Of a stretch of 64,000 bases of DNA, positions 46,087 to 55,426 are shown one piece after another. Within the stretch, counting starts at the first letter, position 1. Every line of letters begins with the position of its first letter. A program made the translations under genes and the position numbers. Source of the stretch: Undaria pinnatifida. Its lineage: Eukaryota > Sar > Phaeophyceae > Laminariales > Alariaceae. The notes under the pieces were generated by a model. The model saw nothing but the letters and a program-made list of their open reading frames with translations. It searched no databases and was not told where the DNA came from. The DNA lies in assembly GCA_012845835.1 (NCBI GenBank), contig JABAKD010000001.1, positions 12,601,501 to 12,665,500 on the forward strand, given 5' to 3'.

Positions 46087-46130
46087 AACGATCCAGAAAA
46101 AATAAAAATAAAAAATAAAAAAATATAAAA

Positions 46131-46290
46131 AACACAGCACACATGACAAGGCATCACTGCTCTAGCTCAGGACACGCACACACGCAAGCACATTGCATGA
46201 CTCTACAGCAGGAAGAAGGTTGTTCGTGTACTGAGGTGGGTTCGTGTAATAATGAGCTCACCCGGCAACATTGAAAGTTCGGACATTCAT
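46131..46290. repeat. Intron repeat R, copy 1
   Basis: Shares CTCAGGACACGCAC, GCATGACTCTACAGCAGGAA and GGTTGTTCGTGTACTGA with the copy at 49953-50155. Confidence 0.65.
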
Positions 46291-46329
46291 TCGTGGTACC
46301 GACTGTTACGGAACATGCTCAATCTACTG

Positions 46330-46450
46330 TATTTACCCAATAATGGCGTCGTCGGCAGGGCACGAGCGCCACCGTCTGAGCGGGCTAAATTGCATTTTCA
46401 TGTGTATGCAATGCAGGGGCACACAGATACGATCATTGACGGAAGTGTAA
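46330..46450 (-). pseudogene. Diverged copy of the exon at 44390-44515
   Basis: GGCAGGGCACGAGCGCCACC and GCAGGGGCACACAGATAC are shared. The donor equivalent has changed from CGCGTAAG to GGGTAAAT, so splicing there is doubtful. Confidence 0.5.
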
Positions 46451-47033
46451 GCAACGCGCGTATAGTAGTATAAACAAGGGCTTCGCTCGCGGGCGGCTGG
46501 GCGCCGCCCGCTACGCTTGCGGAAGGAGGAATGGACATTCAGTAGGAAGGCGGAAAAGAAGCACAAATGGCGCAACTGGCGACTTGAAAATGCCAAGAGG
46601 TCCATATATAGTACAACGGTACAGGATAGAGACGATTATGATTATGAGTTTGTTATTATCATTCATTCGCCCAGTCCATGATGGACACGTCGGAGGACTG
46701 GCATATCCTTCCACCTCTCAGGTAGCACCTGTACACTTATTAACAGCTCTCTCTAAGTCGATCATCAATAATAATTATCGCAGAGCATAAACACCAGGCA
46801 CGCGCTTGTCAAGGACAGAGACAGGAAAACTACCACTTAAGATGTAAAGGAGCGCAGTGCCAAAAAAAACATGCTGGAAGCAGGAACTTGAACGCACACA
46901 CCGCAAACATGTAAAGTACATTTGTATTCCTGAAAGACGCAGAGCACGCATTTAGGCATAGTTCTCAAAAAACGATGCTGGTATAATATTTTTATAATAA
47001 ACCACAACTTGACGTTCTATAAAGAACGTGCTG

Positions 47034-47207
47034 TCAACATTGCTTCCGAAGGAGCATGCAGGCTTGCTTGGACTCTTCCTCCTCAGCGGAGGTACCCAGC
47101 ACCTTGCACTCTTGTTTTTTGTCGATGATCTTGTGGATCTGTCCACAAACGTTGAAGCATGGCGGGAGGACGTCGATAAGTATGTGTAAAAAAGTATTCG
47201 TACTTCT
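47034..47207 (-). CDS. Terminal exon, cysteine-rich
   Basis: The frame reads ILIDVLPPCFNVCGQIHKII, DKKQECKVLGTSAEEESKQA, CMLLRKQC and a TGA at 47034-47036. A possible acceptor is TGGAG|AGA at 47207, though the pyrimidine tract is weak. CxxxC plus three more cysteines. Unknown family. The phase 0 end of the exon at 47413 fits this acceptor. Confidence 0.45.
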   Translation of the reverse strand, partial: RSTNTFLHILIDVLPPCFNVCGQIHKIIDKKQECKVLGTSAEEEESKQACMLLRKQC

Positions 47208-47412
47208 CTCCAGCAGACGTCGTAACCATCCAAATTATTGGAGCTCCTTTCGTTGTTAGTAATTGTTGTGGTATTGTTGTACTTGCTCTTGGTACTCGGA
47301 AAAAGGGCCGCACTTCATAGACTATATCCGCACGCCATCCCCTAGTCTTGAGCAAGAGACATGGATGTTTCGACTCGTGACACATAGGACGCAAGATAAG
47401 AGTAGAACGTAC

Positions 47413-47581
47413 CTCGATGTCGAACGCCCTCGTGGCACCGTGGGAATGGAATGCGGGATGTATATCGAGCAAGTGGTCGCCTGCCTTCTTCAGGAGGTCA
47501 CCGACCTTGATGTCGCCGGTGCACTTCGTGTTTATGTCCTCGCCGACTTGGCGGCCCTTCGGCGGCTGCTTCGCAGGGCTT
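47413..47581 (-). CDS. Internal exon, unknown protein
   Basis: Acceptor GTTTGCAG|A at 47581 and donor ATCGAG|GTACGT at 47413. It reads SPAKQPPKGRQVGEDINTKC, TGDIKVGDLLKKAGDHLLDI, HPAFHSHGATRAFDIE. Clear coding character. Its start phase does not match the end of the exon at 48829-48932, so an exon may be missing between, or an alternative acceptor 12 bases in may be used. Confidence 0.55.
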
Positions 47582-48080
47582 CTGCAAACGACAACAACGG
47601 ATGGGAATACCTTGCGTTCAGTGAATGTTCAAAATAGTAAGGCCACGTAGCTGTCGTCGATTTCCAAAGTTTGAAAGGAAGTCGTACAATTTAACACTGC
47701 TGTTGTAATGAAAGCGGTCGTTTATGGGCAAAGCCCTGCCTGGTACCACAACGTTGCTAACACCTATGAAACCACCACTGGGACAGGAACGAACGGGATT
47801 CACAGTCGCAACTGGTAAGCCTAAGCCCCGGTATACTGCTATATAAGGACTACCGGCGGAATACCGACAACGAAGGGTAAGAGACAGTACCTGCTGTATA
47901 TATTGTTCGGCACTACTCCATTACTGCTGCTATCAACACTATTACGACCGACGTGTACTGCGATTCCTGAAGAGGTTGCGCACCCTACTTGTACTCGTTA
48001 ATACAAAGAGTTCATGTGGTTGTATGAAAAATGAGTAACAGTAGTAGTACACCGCGTCACTACATGAACAACTCGCTAAC

Positions 48081-48600
48081 CCCAATCACGGGACTGCTCT
48101 CCAGCATCACCCAGGTTAACTTCAGCTTCTGCTTACTGCTATATATCAACCTCCAGTGTGTACTGCGACTGGTGCTGAGGTATCATGCTGCTGTGTTATT
48201 CATCACTGCATGGACCATTTTTACAACCCTGGCTGACCCTCGTGATGAGACTTGCCCGTTTTCATTGCGTCTTACATGTATAGATACCACGTAGTCGTAG
48301 TCTTACATCCAAAACGTGTGTTTATATCACAGCACAAAGCGTCACTGCATGGACCACTTGTCCAACCCCCGCTTACCCCGATGACGGGACTGCCCCGTAC
48401 TCGTAGTCGTACATACATGAAGTGTGTTTGGCTGTACGTATGAAAAAGAAATCGCATCACACAGCGTCACTGCATAGGTGTACTCGTAGACCTGAGTACT
48501 TGTACAATTCCCGCTTATACCCCGATGACGGGACTGCCCCGTACACGTACTCGTACATGCAAAAGTGTGTTTGTACGCATGAAAAAGAAATCACAGCACA
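48081..48600 (-). pseudogene. Three decayed copies of the exon at 48829-48932
   Basis: Each keeps the exon end GGCAGTCCCGTCATCGGG-like plus a donor-like G|GTA or G|GTT. They begin near 48521, 48377 and 48081 (low coordinate). The one at 48081 keeps most: KLKLTWVMLESSPVIG against KLKFALVVTEGSPVVG. In the others the upstream part is lost. The intervals also share GAAAAAGAAATC and CAGCGTCACTGCAT. Confidence 0.6.
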
Positions 48601-48828
48601 CAACTGCGTAGACAACTAGTTGTTGTTGTTGTTGTTCTCACATTAACTCGCATAATCAAGTCCGTGGTCACAGGACAGGCTCCAGTCACTCTGGAGCTGA
48701 GGAATACCCCAGGGAAAAACACACACAACCCAAGGTGGTACACGCATATATCACAGCTGACGCAATTCATGCCTCCACCAGAAACATATGAAAGTGAAAT
48801 CGGGAGTCAACTAGTACAACATGCTTAC

Positions 48829-48932
48829 CCCGACGACGGGACTGCCCTCCGTGACCACCAAGGCGAACTTGAGTTTGTCCAGGCTACGCGTCCCCAAGCA
48901 CAGCTTCCACACCGTGTGGTAGTTCGACCACG
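48829..48932 (-). CDS. Internal exon, 34 codons
   Basis: Acceptor CTACACCAG|CG at 48932, donor GTCGGG|GTAAGC at 48829. It reads WSNYHTVWKLCLGTRSLDKL then KFALVVTEGSPVVG. The two leading bases complete the codon left by the upstream exon (phase 1). Intact parent of the three decayed copies downstream. Confidence 0.6.
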
Positions 48933-49170
48933 CTGGTGTAGCACACACATGCTACAGCAGACGTTGCAGACAGGCACACAAGGTCAAACAATGTAAATTC
49001 CAATGTGCATCATTATTGGAAACAGGATTCGCTTGAGTTCACCAACACCCAAAACCACATACTGGTAGTCTATTGCGCACAACTTGCAGCACACAACTCT
49101 CAACATCATCAGTAGTATAGTAGCTGACAGCAAACATCAAATTCCAACAACACGAAGAAATGAAACTCAC

Positions 49171-49641
49171 GTTTCGTCAAGCTCTCAGCTCCTTCGTTAG
49201 GGACGCCGATCGAAGGTGAATCACAGGTGTCCGCGTCACACCAGTCACACACACGAGGGTTGTCGCCGCTTCCCCAGTGCTTCTGAAAAGCTTGGCACGT
49301 GGAAGGCTCGTCACTCCTGCAGGTGTCGCGGACAGCGTCCTGGGAACTCCTGTTTTTCCTATTTCGTGCGATGAGGAAGCCGTCACAACCCTTGCTCGGG
49401 CACGGCCAATCAGGATTGCCAGAAGAAGCTGAGTCCCGTTCTTGCCCGACCAGCTTCCACACGCCTGATCCTGAACCTCCACCACCCCCACTGTTGGCGG
49501 AGCCTCCTCCCGCACTAGCCTTGGTCCGCTTCGCAAATTTCAACTTCAAATTGTTGTTGCCGATCCGGCAAATTTCAAATTCAAATTGTTTGCAGCCGTC
49601 AACGGCAATTAATTCCCTCCCAACAGCCAGCAATCGGCCAA
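49171..49641 (-). CDS. Internal exon with Gly-rich linker and Cys-rich part
   Basis: Acceptor CTTTCGAAG|TT at 49641, donor GAAAC|GTGAGT at 49171; phase 1 on both sides. It opens GRLLAVGRELIAVDGCKQFE and NNNLKLKFAKRTKAS. A glycine/serine linker follows, then PCPSKGCDGFLIARNRKN, RDTCRSDEPSTCQAF and RVCDWCDADTCDSPS. The C-x4-C and C-x2-C pairs suggest one or two zinc sites. I cannot name the family. Confidence 0.65.
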
Positions 49642-49952
49642 CTTCGAAAGTAAAAGTACAAAAAAGAAGTTGCTGAAAAAGCAAAAAAAAAATATCAGAG
49701 AGCAAGCAGTAAAGATCAGAGAATGAGAGCTAAGTAAGAATGAGACTAGGGAAAGCCAGGAAGGCAAGGAACTTCGGGACGGTTCTTTTCCCCAGCAACT
49801 AATTTTCTTTTCGGCAATTACGGGCTGAGAAGGGCTGAGAGGGGGGAGGATATGCCGAGCGAGACGTCCGAGGGGGGCGAGGTCTAGGTATATAGTTTTA
49901 TATGGACTGCTTACGTTTGCAGCGAAAAAAATATTGAAAAAAGAAAAGAAGA

Positions 49953-50155
49953 CCACCACAGCACACACGACAAAGCAGCACGGCTCCAGCTCAGGACACG
50001 CACGCACGCAAGCGCAATGCATGACCCTACAGCAAGAAGCAAAAGGTCGTCCGTGTACTGAAGTGGGTCGGGGGTTGTGTCCCTGTGTTACTTGCAGCAG
50101 CTATGGAGGTCGTTCGTGTACTGAGTTCACTCGGCAAAATTGAGAATACATTAGA
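49953..50155. repeat. Intron repeat R, copy 2
   Basis: Contains CTCAGGACACGCACGCACGC, GCATGACCCTACAGCAAGAA and GGTCGTTCGTGTACTGAGTT, shared with copies at 46.1 and 53 kb. Confidence 0.7.
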
Positions 50156-50263
50156 GGAATATTAACACCGGTCGTGTACGTACTACGTATGTATTAAAAA
50201 ATATAATATGAATAAGAAACGATGTGAAAACATCACACAACCTACACAACACAGCGGACTCAC

Positions 50264-50445
50264 CCTCCAGCTTCCGCGACCAGGTCATGGTTCCCGCCAC
50301 GAGAGGTTCGCAGAAGAAGTGACAGGGCTTCGTCCAGGACAAGACGATTCCCCTCCATGCACACTGTAGAGGATACCCGGGGCAGCCGGGGAAGTCTGCC
50401 CTACTGGGGGTGTTGTTCTTCAGCAGGAAACGCTCGCCGGCACAC
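50264..50445 (-). CDS. Internal exon with zinc-ribbon-like motif
   Basis: Acceptor TTTTTTGAAG|G at 50445, donor TGGAGG|GTGAGT at 50264. It reads CAGERFLLKNNTPSRADFPG, CPGYPLQCAWRGIVLSWTKP, CHFFCEPLVAGTMTWSRKLE. The block F-x-GC-x2-YP-x2-C resembles the zinc ribbon found at topoisomerase IA C-termini and in GRF-type fingers. This suggests nucleic-acid binding. It starts in phase 2, which would fit the GA|GTAAGG donor at 54467. A mariner element sits in the intron only 28 bp from this acceptor. Confidence 0.65.
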
Positions 50446-50712
50446 CTTCAAAAAACAGACAAAATGATAAATACTCCTCCGATTGGTAATATAAGGGCGG
50501 TTTGGACAAAAAGCGGTCTAACTCGGGCCTGCAGAACTCTTTTCCCGAACCGTTTTTTTCATTGGTTCCGCCGCACTGCTGCGCAGCGCGCAGAACTGGG
50601 GTCTTTTTGAACACACACCAGCAAGGTGCAGCCCACATCAGCAGACCGCGCCCGATCTCACCACCCCAACTTTGGAGCTCCGGCCAAACGCCTTCCCAAC
50701 TGCTGTTGAGCC

Positions 50713-52290
50713 ATGTCCGCTGCTGGGAGTGCCTCTCAAGGGACAAAACGCAAGAATTTCAACGTTTTGGAGAGAGAAGAGGTGATTCGCCACCTTCTCG
50801 CTAACAGCAAAGACGGGGTACTGCGGCACGGTTCGTATCAGGAAGCCGCGGTGAAGTACGGGTGCGGCTGGGAGACGATAAAGGGAGTGTGGGCGAAGCA
50901 TGAGCAGCGGGAGGCAGCTGGAGACCCCAGTGCGTACATTGGGAACAACCGCAAGGGCAAAAGCGGCAGAAAGGGCATCGACCTTGAGGACCTGCGTACC
51001 CGCCTGCGGGACATTCCGCTGAATGGACGCACCACACGGCGCCGCTTGGCCGCGGCCCTCGGGATTCCCCAGCCAACGCTGTACCACAACCTCAAGAAAC
51101 TTGGATTGAAGGCACACTCCAGCGCACTCAAGCCGTACCTCACCCCTGAGGGCAAGAAAGAAAGGCTGCGGTGGGTGTTGCGGTGGCTACGCACAGTGAG
51201 GGCAGGCAGAACAGCCGTCGCCAGACTGCTGCACGACTTTGATGACTTCATGTTGACGGCAAGTGGTTCTACTTGTTCCAGGATGGGCAGAGGTTCTACT
51301 TGTACGACGGTGAGGAGCCCCCTGTCCGCAAGGTCCAGAGCAAGAGGTTCATCACCAAGATCATGTTCCTTGCTGCTGTTGCTCGCCCGCGGCACAATCC
51401 GGCCACCAACTCCCTCTTCGATGGCAAGATCGGCTTGTGGGCCTTCACGGAGAAGGTGCGGGCGGCACGCAACAGCCGAAACCGTGCTGCCGGGACCATG
51501 GTCACCAAATGTGTGGAGGTCACGAGGGAAACTTACAAGGAGAAGCTGATCAACGGCGTGATCCCCGCGATCAAGGAGAAGTGGCCGGCAGCGACACGGC
51601 GGAACACCATCTACGTCCAGCAGGACAACGCGAAGCCGCACCGTGTCAACGACGACGAGGATTTGCTGGAGGCGTGTTCATCGGACGGACTCCACATCCA
51701 ACTCATCAACCAGCCGCCCAACAGCCCTGACACCAACATCCTGGACCTGGGCTTCTTCGCGTCTATCAAGTCCCTGCAGGATCGCACTCGAGCCAGAACT
51801 GTCGACGACCTTTTTAGGGAGGTCGAGACCGCATGGGCGGCCGCGGATCCGGCGAAGCTGGGCAAGGTGTGAACCTCGCTCCAGGCTTGCATGGAGCAGA
51901 CCCTGCTTTACGAGGGTGACAACACCTACAAGCTGCCCCACTTAAAGAAGGATACTGCTGCGCGTGCGGGGACAACAATCGGAAGGAGATACCCGGTGTC
52001 CGATGAAGCGTGGCTGAAAGGGACGGCGGCTCTCGCGGCGCTAGAGGGTCAAGGGGATGCTGCAGGCGGACGAGGGGCTGCTGCAGGCGGACGAGGGGCT
52101 GCTGCAGGCGGACGAGGGGCTGCTGCAGGCAGACGAGGGGCTGCTGCAGGCGGACGAGGGGCGGCTGCAGGCGGACGAGGGGCGACTGCAGGGGGGCGAG
52201 GGGCTGCAGCAGGCGGACGGGGGGCGGCATCAGGGGGGCGAGGGGGGAGGCGAGGGGCGGCTTCGGGGCGGGGAGGGGCGGCGGCCGTGT
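50713..52290 (+). pseudogene. Mariner transposase, broken
   Basis: The ATG at 50713 opens MSAAGSASQGTKRKNFNVLE. A helix-turn-helix region runs through YQEAAVKYGCGWETIKGVWA and RRRLAAALGIPQPTLYHNLK. A one-base loss before VDGKWFYLFQDGQRF (near 51250) shifts the frame. The three catalytic aspartates are visible: VDGKWF (51255), QQDNAKPH (51624) and NSPDTNILDLGFF (51729), the last two 34 residues apart (DD34D). A TGA at 51870-51872 truncates the C-terminus, whose remainder can be read to about 52050. Beyond it the frame is a GGRGAAA minisatellite. Confidence 0.85.
52055..52290 (+). repeat. 21-bp minisatellite inside the mariner element
   Basis: Units of GCTGCAGGCGGACGAGGG plus three bases, about ten copies, becoming irregular to the right. 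Open in all plus-strand frames. Confidence 0.9.
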
Positions 52291-52989
52291 AGAATGAGGT
52301 GGCTGCCGTGTACGATAGAAAGTCGGGTGTAACCTAGAGGAGTGACAGGGATGGGCCAAGGGGCGGCCATTGCGGAGAATTACGGAGTATCAGCTGCTGT
52401 GTAAAAGGATACCGCTGCAATGAAGAGTTGTTTGGCTGAGGCGTAGAGGGTCGGCTACCGTGGCTGCAGGGTGTGCGCAGAACCGCAGTTGGTGCGGGAC
52501 CTAGGCCAACTTGGTTTTCTATGTTTTCGTCAACCCGGGGATGAATATCAACTGTCCCCTCCCTTTTCAAGAGGCGGATTTATTTTTTTTTCCAATGTTA
52601 TGCGCAATTGAAGATCTTCGAAGTACTCTTATCAAACTGCACCCCGGCGGTCTGTTGTCCCCTCTGGGTACAACCACGGCAGATTTCCGCCATTTTCCCG
52701 ATCAGGGGATTTCACCGCACCATCCCCCCCCCATCGAGCGTTTTTTTTTCTTCTCTCTCTCCAATGCGATATTCTATCGTATGCCAAAGATATCCGAGGT
52801 CCACCTTGCCCAAATGGCACGTTTCTGCCAAAAACCTTCAAACCGCCCTTATACTACCGGATTTCCAAACCGCCCTTATATTACCAATCAGAGGGAGATA
52901 TAAATGAATTTTTGCAAAGCAGCACAGGCAATATAACACAGGAACCGCCCCAAGTTGAGACACAAACAATTACACTAAATATAATCAAC

Positions 52990-53783
52990 GTTCGTGTACT
53001 AAGATCGAATGTTGAACGATCGTTATATTCCAGTCACACAGTGAACAAATTGAAACATGACAAAACACGAAATAAACGAAAGATAGTGCAGCACACAACA
53101 CAGCAATATCACCCCCCTTCCCCGCAGCTCTGCCTAAGCGCATTGTCATGAACCTGCGTCAGCAGAGATGAAAAAGGTCGTGCGTGTACTCAGCTAGGCC
53201 GGGTTGTGTCGTTGTGTTGTTTACAGCAGCGACCCAGGTCGTTCCGGTACTGTGAAAAACCGAAACAAAAAAAATTGAAACACACCTCAGCACACACATC
53301 ACGGCTGCCAGCACACAGAATACTATAACCGCAGCCCACACAACACAGCAACATCGCTCCAGCTCTGCCTAAACGCATAGCACGTCTCCACAGCATCAGG
53401 GATGCGTCCACCGCAACGCAAGCCTAAACGAATGCTTTACAGCAGCCGCGATGCATGTCGCTCGTGAACTGGGCTCACGTGGTGAACTTGAGACATACAA
53501 TTACACGCGACGTGGTGTAAATATATGCAACGTTCGTGCACTAAGATCAATGTTGAACGATCGTTTAATTCCAGCCAAACAGTGAAAAAAACATTTTAAA
53601 ACATGAGATAATGGAAGATATTGCAGCACACAACACAGCAACATCACCCCACATCCGCACAGCTCTGCCTAAGCGCATAGGCATGAACCTACGTCAGCAG
53701 GGATGAAGAAGGTGGTGCGTGTTCTCAGCTAGGCCAGGTTGTGTCGTTGTGTTGTTTACAGCAGCGATCCAGGTCGTTCGGGT
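52990..53783. repeat. Intron repeat R, tandem copies 3-5
   Basis: Segments 52990-53255 and 53529-53783 are close direct repeats (GTTCGTG-ACTAAGATC, TTGAACGATCGTT, CAGCTCTGCCTAAGCGCAT, GTTGTGTCGTTGTGTTGTTT). A third diverged copy, 53270-53510, lies between. Same family as at 46.1 and 50.0 kb. Confidence 0.8.
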
Positions 53784-53787
53784 ACAG

Positions 53788-53940
53788 TATGGGGCCCTCT
53801 ATAGTGCCCGGTAGTGTCCAGAGGGAAAAGCGGCACTATATTGGGCACCGGCAGTATTCGGAATAGTGGCTGAATAGTGCCGGTCCGGCAGTATTGAGGC
53901 TTCGAATATCCTTCAGTAGTGCCTGTCGGGCACTATCGAG
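53788..53940. repeat. AGTGCC-motif cluster, left
   Basis: Seven or so AGTGCC/GGCACT-like motifs in 150 bp, beginning GGGGCCCTCTATAGTGCCCG. A loosely inverted counterpart lies at 55340-55420. Confidence 0.5.
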
Positions 53941-54079
53941 GAGGTGTTGATTTCATGGTGCAGGGCTCAAGCTTTGCGGGGCCAACCGAGTACGATATGG
54001 ATCGTGGATCGAATATGACTGTAATATTTGTGCACGTCTAAGTCCTCGTTGCCCTCCTTCGATGTTGCCAGATAAAAAA

Positions 54080-54466
54080 AGACAACAGAGAACCACGACA
54101 AGAAGCGCACCGCACGAAAAATCAACGACCATTACATACTACCACAGCTATTCCCCGCCTCACTACGTAGCAGCAACTCTCTCATGTTTGCCTGGCGCAC
54201 TCCCTTGGATGTTGCAAGAAAGAATCAAAACAACCTGAAGAACACAAGCACAACAGAAAGCGCACCGCACGAAAAATAAACGACCATTACACACTACCAC
54301 AGCTGGTGTCCCGCCCTCGCAACGTAGCAGCAACTCTCTCATGTCTGCCTGGCGCACCCCCTTGGATGTTACAAGAAGAAACAAAAACAACGAAAAGCAC
54401 GACAGGAAGCGCACCGGGAGAAAAGCAAACAACCATTTCAACAACAGCTCTACCCCTCAACCTTAC
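54080..54466 (-). repeat. Roughly 150-bp tandem copies of an exon end and intron start
   Basis: Two copies (exon-like parts about 54165-54215 and 54320-54365) repeat the end of the exon at 54467 on the minus strand (GCAGACATGAGAGAGTTGCT) plus the intron start. Stops follow directly in each. Confidence 0.65.
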
Positions 54467-55234
54467 TCCGTAGCAGCAACAAACTCCCTCATGTCTGCCT
54501 GGCACACCCGCCTAGCGGAATGCGCTGCAATCATCGCCATCTTTGCTTTTGTTAGGGAGAACGCCGCGTCTCCGTTGCCACTCTCATCTGCTGCCGCTCC
54601 CAGGACGCTGAAGTGAGGCGACAACTCAGCATAAGTGGGTGGAGCACGGCGCTCGGGCACCGTGTTGTCATCGCCACTGCCCTCCTCTTCGTTCTCCCCT
54701 CACCGCCGCTCACCTCCGGAAAGTCTCCCCTGCGGCCGGTTTCCTGGGTGCCGCAGCCTGCAGCAGTCGCAGCCTCCATCGTCTTCCGGTCAGCCTTCAC
54801 AGTCCTAACAAACCGCTCCGAGCCCCCGAAGCAGTCTGCAATCCCCCGAAGCAGTCTGCAATCTCTACTTGAGAGGCCTTCGCATCCAGCAGCTTGAGAA
54901 TATTAAGCTTCGTGTTGTTGTCCGGGCGCGCACGAGTACCCCCCTTCTTGCTCCCACCGCTCTTGTCCTTCTAGCATTCAGATGGTCCCGCTCCAGCACC
55001 CGCAGCTGACGGGCGTTTTGGTGGTCCCGCCCCAGCACCGTCAGCTGCTGTCGCTTTGCGCTTGCCAATACTGGTAACGCACGTGCTGCAGATGCGGTGC
55101 GCCTCGATGTCGTCAAAACCGCTGCCGAAATTGCCGTGGAGCCGCCCGCCACATCCTCCCTGGCAGACGTGGCCATGAGGGTCTTGCTGCGTTCTGCTCT
55201 GTTGAATGCACAGTTCACCTTCCGCACAAGGCAT
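54467..55234 (-). pseudogene. HTH protein exon with N-terminal zinc-finger-like region, frame-broken
   Basis: The ATG at 55234 opens MPCAEGELCIQQSRTQQDPH then VCQGGCGGRLHGNFGSGF and EAHRICSTC, a Cys/His set likely to bind zinc. A TAG at 54971-54973 interrupts. In the same frame follows NNTKLNILKLLDAKASQVEI then ADCFG, a helix-turn-helix resembling CENP-B or pogo-type N-termini. A 20-bp tandem duplication (54823-54862) shifts the frame inside the helix-turn-helix. After another shift near 54700, PPTYAELSPHFSVLGAA and MAMIAAHSARRVCQADMREF lead to donor GA|GTAAGG at 54467. Whether it is the 5' part of the downstream gene or a transposase relic is open. Confidence 0.55.
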
Positions 55235-55426
55235 GGCGCGCCTCTGCGTAGAGCTCTTGTGGTCTGCAGCAGCAGGTGTACACTCTTTTCAGTGTGGCGT
55301 CTGTCCCATGGTGTGTCGTGGTGTGTGTGTCTACAGCAGTAGTGAACTGGCACTATTGGGGGGCACAGCGGCGCCCACACCGGCACTCTAACGGGCCATC
55401 CCTAAATAGCGCCGGATCGGGATTAA

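Larger units (their letters stand above)
50474..52897 (+). mobile_element. Mariner-like DNA transposon, 2424 bp
   Basis: Terminal inverted repeats of about 33 bp: left CTCCTCCGATTGGTAATATA then AGGGCGGTTTGG; right, reversed, CTCCCTCTGATTGGTAATAT then the same. A TA precedes the left end. On the right one extra A separates the end from TATA. CTCCCTC is typical of plant-type mariner ends. The right side has the CAAACCGCCCTTATA unit twice (52846 and 52865). It carries one broken transposase gene. Confidence 0.9.

Noticed and set aside
51814-52359. 181-codon proline-rich frame opposite the mariner tail
   Set aside because: It is the complement of the 21-bp minisatellite.
54552-54800. An intron at 54607-54714 in the helix-turn-helix exon
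   Set aside because: Donor- and acceptor-like sites exist, but the phases do not match, and the frame reads well through the acceptor side, so a frameshift explains it better.
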